DNA of 34,309 bases from an uncultured Myxococcales bacterium (GTDB lineage: Bacteria > Myxococcota_A > Bradymonadia > UBA7976 > UBA1532), in the NCBI GenBank assembly GCA_903847385.1, contig CAINDO010000577.1, positions 1-34,309 on the forward strand. Reading direction: 5' to 3'. Both the position numbers and the translations under genes were made by a program. Numbering within the stretch: the first letter of the stretch is position 1; the number at the start of each line of letters is the position of its first letter. The notes below the pieces were generated by a model. It was not told where the DNA came from, did not search any database, and worked only from the letters and a program-made list of their open reading frames with translations. Below, piece by piece: positions 7,684 to 15,026 of the stretch.

Positions 7684-9155
7684 GGTCGTCGCATCTCGTC
7701 GGGCTCGCGGTCACGCTGCTCGCCCCCGCCGCCGCCCGCGCCGGCTGCGCCTGCGGCGCCTGGGAGTGGCTGCCCGTCTCTCTGAACGTTTGTCTCGCGG
7801 ACGAGACGGGGGACTGTGACACGCCGCTGACGGCCGCCGCCGAGGCGGAGGTCTCACACTGGCGCGCCTTCGTGGACCTGTGGGGCGCTGCGCCGAACGC
7901 CCGGGACGCCGCCCGGCCCGGGGACGCGCTGAACAGTGTCACTCTGCGGAGCGTGGCCGAGATTCAGCGCCTGTACGGGGCGCAGGTGGCGCCCTGGGTC
8001 CTGGGCGTGACCTTCGCGCCGAACGTCGTCGGGCTCGCCGATGGCAACGCCGAGTGCCCGCTCCCGGGGGGGGTCGTCTGCCCGGTCTACGGCGACGCGC
8101 CCGGCGCCGCTCCTGGGAATGACGTCGACGTCGTGCTCGTCGCCGACCGCGAGTTCACGCTCGACCCGCTGCGGGCCTGGGCCTCGCACCTGGCCGGCAA
8201 CGGCGCCCCCGAGTGGGACGTGCGGCAGGTGCTCGCCCACGAGCTCGGGCACGCGCTCGGCCTGCGGCACGAGTCCCGGGTGCCCTCGCTGATGAACCCC
8301 TATCACCTGGAGTTCCCCGGCGTGGTGGCCTTCGGGGACGACGCCCGCGCCGCCCGCGAGCACTACCCGGCCGTGGCCACGGGGACATCGGACCTGGCCG
8401 TCGTCGGTTTCGCCTCGGACGCCGGCAGCCTCTGGGGCGTGTACGTGGAGACGGACCCGCACGACCCGCTGCGCCCCGGCGTGGACCGCATCCGCGTCAG
8501 CGACTTCACCGTGACGCACCGCGGCCCACGGCCCGCGCCCGGCGTGGTCACGGAGATCCGCGTCGGCGGCGTGGTGGCCGGCACGCTGGTCTGCGATCTG
8601 CCGGCGGACGGCGACTGCCCGCTGCTCGACGCCGCCGAGTTCGTGGTGCCCGCCGGCGCCGGGGGCACGGTGCCGCTGTCGATTCGGGTTTTGCCGAACG
8701 GGCCGGAGCCCATCGCCTCGGACAACGAGCTCGTGCTGGGTTACGTGAACGTCGAGGGCCCGCCGAGTCCGCCGGATGCCGGTCCCCTGTTGCCGGACGC
8801 GCGCGTCCCCCCGCCGGACGCCGGCGCCGAGCCGACGACCCCCGACGCGCTCGCGATCGCCGACACGGACGCCCAGAAGCAGGACGGTGTCGGGCAGGAC
8901 GCGCGCGGACCGGCCGAGACCGCCGACGCCGGCGCCGACCCCGGGAACCTCGACCTGGACGCGGCGCCCGGCGGCGGGGCCGTCCCCGTCACGCACGGCG
9001 CGTCGAAGTCCGGCGGCGGCTGCACCCAGAGCCCCGCAGCGGCCCCGCGCTCTCCCGCGCTCCTTGTGCTCGCCGTGGCGGCGCTCCGGCTCGGCCGGCG
9101 TCGTTCGCGCACTTCCGACGCGGCCCGGGAATCTCGCCGGCGTTTGCCCTGTTGA
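7680..9155 (+). CDS. Matrixin-like secreted zinc metalloprotease with MYXO-CTERM-like tail
   Basis: 491 residues; ATGA overlap with the upstream gene fixes the start. The signal peptide ends near ARA-GCACG, residue 21. The catalytic site is HELGHALGLRHE: His187, Glu188, His191 and His197 (HExxHxxGxxH), with a Met-turn at SLMNPYH (Met205), as in matrixin/metzincin proteases. A beta domain of about 370-residue end point follows, with the TVTHRGPRPAPG and GTLVCDLP strands. Then comes a linker rich in Pro, Asp, Ala and Gly (about 360-440). The C-terminus has GGGC, a hydrophobic segment PALLVLAVAALRL and an Arg cluster GRRRSR, the tripartite layout of MYXO-CTERM sorting signals; an extra 16 or so residues after the arginines are unusual. 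The protein is probably exported and then processed or anchored at the surface. Substrate unknown. Confidence 0.88.
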   Translation: MRSSHLVGLAVTLLAPAAARAGCACGAWEWLPVSLNVCLADETGDCDTPLTAAAEAEVSHWRAFVDLWGAAPNARDAARPGDALNSVTLRSVAEIQRLYGAQVAPWVLGVTFAPNVVGLADGNAECPLPGGVVCPVYGDAPGAAPGNDVDVVLVADREFTLDPLRAWASHLAGNGAPEWDVRQVLAHELGHALGLRHESRVPSLMNPYHLEFPGVVAFGDDARAAREHYPAVATGTSDLAVVGFASDAGSLWGVYVETDPHDPLRPGVDRIRVSDFTVTHRGPRPAPGVVTEIRVGGVVAGTLVCDLPADGDCPLLDAAEFVVPAGAGGTVPLSIRVLPNGPEPIASDNELVLGYVNVEGPPSPPDAGPLLPDARVPPPDAGAEPTTPDALAIADTDAQKQDGVGQDARGPAETADAGADPGNLDLDAAPGGGAVPVTHGASKSGGGCTQSPAAAPRSPALLVLAVAALRLGRRRSRTSDAARESRRRLPC

Positions 9156-9179
9156 AACCCGTGAACGGTTATCTTACAT
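9152..9179 (+). promoter_or_regulatory. Candidate promoter for the tol-pal operon
   Basis: This is the only AT-rich patch between the protease stop and tolQ. TTGAAA at 9152-9157 could serve as -35 and TTACAT at 9174-9179 as a weak -10, 16 bp apart; TATCTT at 9170-9175 is a better -10 but too close. The -35 overlaps the protease stop codon. Sigma-70-type reading is inference. Confidence 0.3.
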
Positions 9180-9223
9180 TGCCCCACCCATCGGGGACCC
9201 GACCATGATCTTGGGGGGAATGT
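9176..9223 (+). promoter_or_regulatory. Possible hairpin masking the tolQ ribosome-binding site
   Basis: ACATT (9176-9180) can pair with AATGT (9219-9223), CCCC (9182-9185) with GGGG (9215-9218), and CC (9187-9188) with GG (9213-9214). This gives 11 base pairs with two single-base bulges and a 24-nt loop. The right arm contains the G-rich Shine-Dalgarno sequence and the first bases of the GTG start (9222-9224). If formed in the mRNA it would hide the tolQ start. The pairing is seen in the sequence; the regulatory role is inference. Confidence 0.35.
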
Positions 9224-9965
9224 GGAGACGATTTCCTGGCAGTTCGTATCGCTGGTGACGCTGGCCGGGCCGCCGCCCGGGGCCGGTCAGGACATCAGCA
9301 TCATGAAGCTCATCGCCGACGCCTCGCCGGTGGTGAAGGGCGTGCTGGCGCTGCTCGTGATGATGAGCCTCATCAGCTGGTACATCATCGCGTTCAAGGC
9401 CATCGCGCTGAAGCGGGCCAACCGCGAGAGCGAGCTGTTCCTCGAGGCCTTCTGGCAGTCCAAGCAGCTCGACCAGATCTACCAGACCAGCGAGAAGCTG
9501 CAGCGCAGCCCCATCAGCCAGGTCTTCCGCGCCGGCTACATCGAGCTGACCAAGCTGCGCACGGGCGCCCGCGCCGGCGAGACGATGCACGGCCAGCTCG
9601 GCGACCTGGAGAACATCGAGCGCGCCCTGAGCCGCGCCCAGAACAGCGAGCGCGTGCACCTCGAGGCGATGGTGCCCTGGCTGGCCACCACGGCCAGCGC
9701 CGCGCCCTTCGTGGGGCTGTTCGGCACCGTGTGGGGCATCATGTCCAGCTTCGTGAACATCGCCGCCAAGGGTGACGCCACGCTGCTCACGGTCGCGCCC
9801 GGCATCGCCGAGGCCCTCGTCGCCACGGCCATCGGCCTCGTGGCGGCCATCCCGGCGGTCATCTTCTACAACCACTTCGTGTCCAAGGCGCGCGTGCTGG
9901 AGTCCGACATGGAGAACTTCAGCAACGACTTCCTGAACATCGTCAAACGGCACTTCTTCAAGTGA
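9222..9965 (+). CDS. tolQ: TolQ/ExbB-type proton channel protein
   Basis: 247 residues from a GTG with a GGGGGGA ribosome-binding site just upstream; an internal ATG at 9303 is a less likely alternative. Typical MotA/TolQ/ExbB layout: a first membrane helix near 35-58 (GVLALLVMMSLISWYIIAF), a large cytoplasmic loop with FRAGYIELTKL, then two membrane helices around 150-180 (LATTASAAPFVGLFGTVWGI) and 196-222 (LVATAIGLVAAIPAVIFYN). The conserved GLFGTVWGIM and AEALVATAIGL blocks are diagnostic. With TolR it forms the inner-membrane proton channel that energises TolA during outer-membrane constriction. Assignment to Tol rather than Exb rests on the downstream tolR, tolA, tolB and pal genes. It is the first gene of the operon; a possible hairpin covers its start region. 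Confidence 0.95.
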   Translation: METISWQFVSLVTLAGPPPGAGQDISIMKLIADASPVVKGVLALLVMMSLISWYIIAFKAIALKRANRESELFLEAFWQSKQLDQIYQTSEKLQRSPISQVFRAGYIELTKLRTGARAGETMHGQLGDLENIERALSRAQNSERVHLEAMVPWLATTASAAPFVGLFGTVWGIMSSFVNIAAKGDATLLTVAPGIAEALVATAIGLVAAIPAVIFYNHFVSKARVLESDMENFSNDFLNIVKRHFFK

Positions 9966-9996
9966 GCGCCGAACGAACCAAGGGGAGGGCGGCGTC

Positions 9997-10536
9997 ATGG
10001 CCATGAGCACGGGTGGCGGCGGCCGCGGCGCGCTGAGCGAGATCAACGTCACGCCCCTGGTGGACGTGATGCTGGTGCTGCTCGTCGTCTTCATGGTGAC
10101 GACGCCGATCATCGTCGAGGACATGAAGCCCCGAAAGGTCGAGGTCGACCTGCCCAACACGTCCTCGAACACGCCGCTCAAAGAGTCGGACATCAAACAG
10201 CTCGTGATCACCGTGGGCATGGACTTCAAGCTCACGATGGCCGGGGACGAGGGCAAGGAGCCGCTCGTGCTCGCCGAGTGCGCTTCCGGCGCGCCGACGG
10301 CGGACTTCACCGCCTGCCTGCAGCCGCTCGAGGACAAACTCAAGGCCAACACCAAGGTGCAGGCCGAGAAGAAGATCTTCCTGCAGGCCGACCGCCGCCT
10401 GCCCTACGGCTTCGTGGTGGACGTGATGGCCCACGCGCGCAACGCCGGCGTCACGGGCCTGGGCATGGTCACCAACCCGCCCGGCGGCGTGGACGCCCCC
10501 GCGGCGCCCGGCAGCGCGCCGGCCTCGGCCCAGTAG
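9997..10536 (+). CDS. tolR: TolR/ExbD-type biopolymer transport protein
   Basis: 179 residues. An AAGGGGAGGG ribosome-binding stretch precedes the ATG by about 8 nt. The N-terminus SEINVTPLVDVMLVLLVVFM is the classic TolR/ExbD membrane helix with its proton-relay Asp (PLVDVML). The periplasmic domain follows and ends with the YGFVVDVMAHARNAGVTGLGMV block typical of the family. Compared with the usual length of about 140, it carries an insertion around residues 75-110 containing two cysteines (LAECASGAPTADFTACLQPL), which could form a disulfide in the periplasm. It also has an Ala/Pro-rich tail. It partners with TolQ. Placed 31 bp after tolQ and 32 bp before tolA in the same operon. Confidence 0.95.
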   Translation: MAMSTGGGGRGALSEINVTPLVDVMLVLLVVFMVTTPIIVEDMKPRKVEVDLPNTSSNTPLKESDIKQLVITVGMDFKLTMAGDEGKEPLVLAECASGAPTADFTACLQPLEDKLKANTKVQAEKKIFLQADRRLPYGFVVDVMAHARNAGVTGLGMVTNPPGGVDAPAAPGSAPASAQ

Positions 10537-10568
10537 ATCGCCGCCCGACGCCGCCCGTTGAGAACGCC

Positions 10569-11402
10569 ATGACCGGAAACCACCGCAAAAATCGCGCGCC
10601 CGACGCCGGTCCCAAGGCCATCGCCCTGGGCACCACGCTCGCGCTGCATGCGTTCGTGGTGGCCGGCGTGCTGTGGAGCACGATCCACGAGGCTCCGGCC
10701 GTGGTCGTCGAGCCGCCGATCATGGTGGACATCGTCGAGCTGCCGAAATTCGGCGTCGAGCGGGACCAGAAGCTGCTCGAGCGCATCGTGCAGGCCCCGC
10801 AGCCCGAGGCGAACACGGCCCCCGTGAACCTGAACCAGGAGCGGGAAGAAGAAGAGAAGCCCCCCGAGGAGAAGAAGCCCGAGCTCGAGGAGAAGCAGGT
10901 CGAGCAGCACGATCCCGAGGCGGAGAAGAAGAAGCTCGACGACGAGAAGAAGCGCCGTCAGAAGATGATCGACCAGGCGATGAAGCAGTTCGCCGACGAG
11001 CGCGCCGACGAGGACTCCCCCGAGGGCCTGGAGAACGGCTACCGCGAGGGCACGAGCACCCGCGCCGCGATGCTGCGCGAGGAGTCCCTGTGGGCGGCCC
11101 AGGTGGCCAAGCGCATCCAGGAGCAGCTCCAGCGCCCCGCGGCCATCTCTCCGGGCGAGTGCCGCAGCCTGGCCACGCTGATCCCCATCCGCCTCACCGC
11201 CGAGGGCAAGGTCAGCAACGAGCCCTCCATCGAGCAGAGCAGCGGCAACCAGTTCTTCGACGACGCCGCCGTCCGCGCCCTGCGCTACTTCACGGACGAC
11301 GGCCGCGGCACCCTGCCGCTCCCCAACGCCGAGAAGCTCGGCCCCCTGCGCAAGATGGTGCAGCGCGAGGGTGTGGCCGTGCGCCTGGAGTGCAAGCCGT
11401 GA
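10569..11402 (+). CDS. tolA: TolA-like periplasm-spanning protein (TonB/TolA C-terminal domain)
   Basis: 277 residues. A short basic N-terminus is followed by one membrane helix (AIALGTTLALHAFVVAGVLW, about 17-36). A Pro/Glu/Lys-rich charged stretch and coiled coil run from about 75 to 145 (EEEEKPPEEKKPELEEKQVE and onward). A compact C-terminal domain begins near residue 175 (WAAQVAKRIQEQLQRP), with the TonB/TolA fold blocks IPIRLTAEGKVSN and FDDAAVRALR. It contains two cysteines (GECRSL and LECKP), a disulfide pattern also seen in TolA C-terminal domains. It is shorter than the 421-residue E. coli protein because the helical domain is short. Expected to link TolQR in the inner membrane to TolB and Pal. 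Position between tolR and tolB supports the call. Confidence 0.88.
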   Translation: MTGNHRKNRAPDAGPKAIALGTTLALHAFVVAGVLWSTIHEAPAVVVEPPIMVDIVELPKFGVERDQKLLERIVQAPQPEANTAPVNLNQEREEEEKPPEEKKPELEEKQVEQHDPEAEKKKLDDEKKRRQKMIDQAMKQFADERADEDSPEGLENGYREGTSTRAAMLREESLWAAQVAKRIQEQLQRPAAISPGECRSLATLIPIRLTAEGKVSNEPSIEQSSGNQFFDDAAVRALRYFTDDGRGTLPLPNAEKLGPLRKMVQREGVAVRLECKP

Positions 11403-11416
11403 GGCCCCGCACCCCT

Positions 11417-11422
11417 TTGACA
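11417..11422 (+). promoter_or_regulatory. Consensus -35 element (TTGACA) upstream of tolB
   Basis: TTGACA at 11417-11422 lies in the 82-bp gap between tolA and tolB, 63 nt before the tolB ATG. A perfect -35 hexamer in DNA this GC-rich is notable, but the expected -10 position (about 11440-11445) holds no good TATAAT-like match. It could be an internal operon promoter for tolB onward. Confidence 0.3.
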
Positions 11423-11484
11423 ACCCCCGGGCGCCGTGAGAGATGCACGCACGCTCGACCCAGCCACTTTGCCGAGGATCCTCG

Positions 11485-12822
11485 ATGATCGTTCGCCGCT
11501 CCCTCCCGACCGCGATGTTGATCGCGCTCGTCATGCTGCTCGCCGGCCTCGCCCACGCCGGCCCCGCCGCGCCCGCGAGCGGCCCCACCATCAACGTCGG
11601 CAGCACCGGCCTCACGCTCGTCAAGATCGCCGTGCCGGACGCCATCAACCGCGGCGGCGTGCCGGACACGCGCGGCGTCACCGAGGCCCTGTCGGGCACG
11701 CTCGCCCGGGATCTGAAGATCGCGGCCTACTTCGAGCTGGTGGACCGCGCGGCGTTCCTGGTCGACCCGGCGAAGGAGGGCCTCGATCCCAACTTCAAGG
11801 CCTGGTTCAACGTGGGCGCCCAGGGCCTGGTGAAGATCGGCTTCGACATCACCGGCACCGAGGTCACGGTGGACGCGCGGCTGTACGGCATCGACCGCGC
11901 CCAGCGTGTGACGCTCCCCGCGCCCTTCGACAAACCCGCCAAGATCGGGCTCGACGTCGACAAGCTGCGCCTGCACGCCCACGCGCTCGCCAACGAGATC
12001 GTCAAGTACTACACGGGCGAGGAGGGCTTCTTCCTCACGCGCATCGTCTGCTCCAAGCGCACGGGCAAGTCCACCAAGGACATCTTCATGCTCGCGCCGG
12101 ACGGCGGCGAGGAGACGCAGCTCACCAACAACAACTCGATCAACATGCTGCCCTCGTACCGCGGCGGCCGCATCGTGTTCACCAGCTTCAAGAACGGCAA
12201 CCCGGACCTCTTCGTCCTGGAGAAGGGCGCCTCGCGCTCGCTCTCGAGCCACTCGGGCCTGAACACCGGCGGCCAGCTCAGCCCGGACGGCAGCACCATC
12301 GCGCTCACGCTCAGCCGCGACGGCAGCCCGGACATCTACCTGATCAGCGCGGCGGACGGCGCCATCATCAAGAAGCTGACGGACGTCGACGGCATCGACG
12401 CCAGCCCCACGTGGTCCCCGGACGGCGGCCAGATCGCCTTCGTGAGCGACCGCCACGGCTCGCCGCAGATCTGGGTCATGGGCAAGGACGGCAGCAACCA
12501 GCGCCGCCTGACCTTCCAGGGCGAGTACAACCAGACGCCCGAGTGGAGCCCCAAGGGGGACAAAATCCTGTTCACGGCCCGCGATGAGCGCCTGATCTTC
12601 GACATCTTCACGGTCGAGGTCGCCACCGGCACCATCAACCGGCTGACGCAGAACCAGGGCAACAACGAGGAGCCCGACTGGTCGCCCAATGGCCGCTACG
12701 TGGTGTTCAGCAGCACCCGCACCGGCGAGGCGAAGCTCTACATCAGCACCGAGGACGGCCGCATCCAGAACCAGGTGACCATCGGCAAGGGCGAGTACCT
12801 CACGCCCACGTGGGGCCGGTGA
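11485..12822 (+). CDS. tolB: TolB, periplasmic Tol-Pal beta-propeller protein
   Basis: 445 residues from the ATG at 11485, chosen over an ATG 42 nt upstream because it opens directly into a signal peptide ending LAGLAHA (residue 25), with GAGG about 8 nt upstream. The N-terminal TolB domain (about 26-180) includes PFDKPAKIGLDVDKLRLHAHA and ends with the conserved ANEIVKYYTGEEGFF block. The C-terminal six-bladed propeller has PD40/WD40-like repeats with clear SPDG motifs (LSPDGSTIALTLS, SPDGGQIAFVSDRHG, WSPKGDKILFTARD, WSPNGRYVVFSSTRTG). It binds Pal and TolA in the periplasm. The length is usual for the family. The TGA stop overlaps the start of the next gene by one base. Confidence 0.96.
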   Translation: MIVRRSLPTAMLIALVMLLAGLAHAGPAAPASGPTINVGSTGLTLVKIAVPDAINRGGVPDTRGVTEALSGTLARDLKIAAYFELVDRAAFLVDPAKEGLDPNFKAWFNVGAQGLVKIGFDITGTEVTVDARLYGIDRAQRVTLPAPFDKPAKIGLDVDKLRLHAHALANEIVKYYTGEEGFFLTRIVCSKRTGKSTKDIFMLAPDGGEETQLTNNNSINMLPSYRGGRIVFTSFKNGNPDLFVLEKGASRSLSSHSGLNTGGQLSPDGSTIALTLSRDGSPDIYLISAADGAIIKKLTDVDGIDASPTWSPDGGQIAFVSDRHGSPQIWVMGKDGSNQRRLTFQGEYNQTPEWSPKGDKILFTARDERLIFDIFTVEVATGTINRLTQNQGNNEEPDWSPNGRYVVFSSTRTGEAKLYISTEDGRIQNQVTIGKGEYLTPTWGR

Positions 12823-13343
12823 TGCGCGCCCGCGTCCACGCCGCGCTCGGCCTCGCGCTGGCCCTGCCCGCGATGGCCGTGGCCGCGCCGCCGTCGCAGC
12901 CGGCCAAGGCCGCCCGGCCGGACCCCGGCGAGATGATCCCCGGGGGCATTCCGCAGGCCGCCCTCCGCGCGCCCCTGGACGTCTACCCGGCGATGGTGGC
13001 CGCGCGCGTGTCCGGCAAGCTGCCGCCGATCTCCGCGGAGATGCTCGCCGGCCGCCAGCCCGCGGAGCTCAGCGTGCGCGTGCGGGTTCAGCTCGACGCC
13101 ACCGGCGCCGTGACCTCGGCCGAGATCCTTCGTGCCTCCGGCGTCGGCCCGTTCGACGCCCTCGTGATCGAGACCCTCTCCGACTTCCGCGGCGCGCAGC
13201 CCGGCTCGAAGGGCGCGCTGCCCCTGCCGAAGGACGCCGCGCGACTGCAGGCCGTGACCACGCAGGGCCTGACCCTCGACGTGCGTCCGCCGACCGCGAC
13301 GACCGGCCGCGCGCCGGCCCCCGCCTCCAAGGAGCTTCGATGA
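12822..13343 (+). CDS. Periplasmic TonB-C-like protein within the tol-pal operon
   Basis: 173 residues; the ATG shares its A with the tolB stop (TGATG). A signal peptide (LGLALALPAMAVAAPP) covers about residues 1-25. The mature part has a Pro-rich lead and a region LSVRVRVQLDATGAVTSAEI followed by FDALVIETLSDFRGAQP, which resembles the beta-beta-alpha core of TonB/TolA C-terminal domains; no membrane helix is present besides the signal. In E. coli the accessory gene near pal is cpoB, which encodes a coiled-coil/TPR protein; this one is different. By position it probably acts with TolB and Pal, perhaps as a soluble partner of the TolA system. The family resemblance is by pattern and the role is inference. 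Confidence 0.78.
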   Translation: MRARVHAALGLALALPAMAVAAPPSQPAKAARPDPGEMIPGGIPQAALRAPLDVYPAMVAARVSGKLPPISAEMLAGRQPAELSVRVRVQLDATGAVTSAEILRASGVGPFDALVIETLSDFRGAQPGSKGALPLPKDAARLQAVTTQGLTLDVRPPTATTGRAPAPASKELR

Positions 13344-14047
13344 ACGCGATGTTTCGCCTGTTTCTGATCGCCCTGCTGTTCGCCGGCTGCGGCGCCCGCC
13401 CCACCCAGCAGTTGACCGAGGCCGAGGGCGCCCTGGCGGACGCCCGCCTGGCCGAGAAGTGCGCGCCCGAGGAGTACCAGGCCGCCGTCAAGGCCCTGGC
13501 GAAGGCCAAGGAGCTCGCCGACAAGGGTGAGAACGACGAGGCCAAGAAGCAGGCCCAGGCCGCCCGCAAGCTGGCCATCAACGCCCGCAACAAGGCCATG
13601 CTGCGCAAGGACGAGTGCGAGAAAGAGAACGCGCCGAAGGTCGCCGCGGTGGACCCCAACGAGTTCATCGACAAGTCCGGCGCCGGCACGGCCGTCGAGG
13701 GCAGCAGCGAGGGCCTGAAGACGGTCTTCTTCGACCTGAACAGCTCGGACCTCGGCGCCGACGCCCGGGCGACGCTGGCCGCCAACGCCGCGTGGCTCAA
13801 GGGCCACAACGTGAAGGTCACCATCGAGGGCCACTGCGACAAACGCGGCAGCACCGAGTACAACCTCGCCCTCGGCGAGCGGCGGGCCTACATCGTGCGC
13901 AACTACCTGAAGTCGCTCGGGGTCAATCAGGACCGCATGGCCATCATCAGCTACGGTGAGGAGAAGCCCCTGGACTACGCCGAGTCCGAGGGCTCGCTGG
14001 CGAAGAACCGCCGCGCCGAGTTCGTGGTGCGGGGCAACGCCGAGTGA
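13340..14047 (+). CDS. pal: Pal, peptidoglycan-associated outer-membrane lipoprotein
   Basis: 235 residues; AAGGAG 5-6 nt before the ATG, which overlaps the preceding stop (ATGA). The lipobox FAGC gives Cys17. Residues 18-110 form a charged alpha-helical segment with Ala/Lys/Glu repeats (AVKALAKAKELADKGENDEAKK), resembling DUF4398-type helices and not usual in the short E. coli Pal. The C-terminal OmpA-like domain has the peptidoglycan-binding signature TIEGHCDKRGSTEYNLALGE and RAYIVRNYLKSLGV. It anchors the outer membrane to peptidoglycan and binds TolB. The extra helical spacer could reach across a thicker or more distant wall. The TGA stop overlaps the GTG start of the phosphatase gene. 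Confidence 0.95.
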   Translation: MNAMFRLFLIALLFAGCGARPTQQLTEAEGALADARLAEKCAPEEYQAAVKALAKAKELADKGENDEAKKQAQAARKLAINARNKAMLRKDECEKENAPKVAAVDPNEFIDKSGAGTAVEGSSEGLKTVFFDLNSSDLGADARATLAANAAWLKGHNVKVTIEGHCDKRGSTEYNLALGERRAYIVRNYLKSLGVNQDRMAIISYGEEKPLDYAESEGSLAKNRRAEFVVRGNAE

Positions 14048-14952
14048 GCGGCGCCGCGCCGGAGATGCTCGCCGCGCTCGACGTGGGCAGCAACTCCATC
14101 AAGCTGCTCATCGGCACGCTCGGGGCGGACGGCCGCGTGGTCGTCCGGCACGAGGAGGTCGTGGTCACCAAACTCAGCGAGGGCGTGGACGCCCGCGGCA
14201 CGCTCTCACCCGCGGCCGTGGAGCGCACGCTCGCGGTGCTGCGCCGGTACGCCGAGGCCTGCCGCACGCACGGGGTCACGCGCACGGCGGCGGTCGGCAC
14301 GGCCGTGCTGCGCGACGCCCGCGACGCGGACACGTTTCGCGCCGAGGCCCGCGCGCTCGGCTTCGACATCGAGGTGATCTCGGGGGACGTGGAGGCGCAG
14401 GTCGTGCGCCTGGCCGCCCTGCGCGAGCTGCCCGGCACGCCGGACGACGCCGTCGTCATCGACATCGGCGGCGGCAGCAGCGAGCTCTCCTGGGCCACGG
14501 GCCGCGAGAGCACGGAGCTCGGCGTGGTGCGCCTCACGGAGCGGCACGTGCCCCGCGATCCCGCCGGGGCCGAGATCCTGGACGCGCTGCGGACCGTCGT
14601 GCGGGCGCGCCTCGCGCGGCTGCCCCTGCCCACGGGCGTGGAGATCCTGATCGGCAGCAGCGCCACCTGCGCGGTGCTCGCCCGGCTGGATCTGGTGCTG
14701 CCCGCCCACGACCGCGACCGCATCCACGGCCACGAGATCGCGACGCCGGCGCTCACGGCCCGGGCGGAGCAGCTCGCCGGCCTGGATCTGGCGGCGCGTC
14801 GTTCGTTGCCCGGTATGGACGGCACGCGGGCGGACGTGATCCTGGCGGGCACGGTGGTGCTCGAACAGACTGCGCTGGCCATCGGCGCGCGCGCCTTGCG
14901 CATCAACGACTGCGGCACGCGCTACGGGGTGTTCCACCGGGCGTTCGGTTGA
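14044..14952 (+). CDS. Ppx/GppA family phosphatase
   Basis: 302 residues from the GTG at 14044, which overlaps the pal stop (GTGA). The fold is the actin-like ASKHA phosphatase: phosphate-binding block ALDVGSNSIKLLIG near residue 11, AAVGTAVLRDARDADTF, VISGDVEAQVVRLA with the family Glu, and the second phosphate block VIDIGGGSSELSW. The C-terminal part has DGTRADVILAGTVVLEQ. Length matches the short, single-module exopolyphosphatase / pppGpp phosphatase type that lacks the E. coli Ppx C-terminal HD domain. Substrate is polyphosphate or pppGpp; the sequence cannot decide. It is the last gene translationally coupled to the tol-pal operon, so a link between stringent response or phosphate state and envelope constriction is possible but inferred. 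Confidence 0.9.
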   Translation: MSGAAPEMLAALDVGSNSIKLLIGTLGADGRVVVRHEEVVVTKLSEGVDARGTLSPAAVERTLAVLRRYAEACRTHGVTRTAAVGTAVLRDARDADTFRAEARALGFDIEVISGDVEAQVVRLAALRELPGTPDDAVVIDIGGGSSELSWATGRESTELGVVRLTERHVPRDPAGAEILDALRTVVRARLARLPLPTGVEILIGSSATCAVLARLDLVLPAHDRDRIHGHEIATPALTARAEQLAGLDLAARRSLPGMDGTRADVILAGTVVLEQTALAIGARALRINDCGTRYGVFHRAFG

Positions 14953-14965
14953 GTCCTCTCGGGAT

Positions 14966-14995
14966 TTGACACGGGGCGGCCTCGTGGGCGTTCAT
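14966..14995 (+). promoter_or_regulatory. Candidate promoter for the MopE-like lipoprotein
   Basis: TTGACA (14966-14971) is a perfect -35 hexamer placed in the 74-bp gap after the phosphatase gene. An 18-bp spacer leads to GTTCAT (14990-14995), a weak -10. Transcription would start about 25 nt before the ATG at 15027, which has a GGAG ribosome-binding site. Confidence 0.35.
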
Positions 14996-15026
14996 GGGGG
15001 TTCGACGAATCTCCGTGGAGTCCCCG

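Noticed and set aside
9161..9168. GTGAACGG upstream of tolQ, matching part of the efflux/LytTR inverted repeat
   Set aside because: An 8-mer is expected about once in 34 kb by chance on both strands, and there is no second copy beside it.
9205..9258. A 17-codon out-of-frame reading frame overlapping the tolQ start, as a possible leader peptide
   Set aside because: It has no ribosome-binding site of its own and no regulatory codon run, and it arises from the ATG beside the G-rich site.
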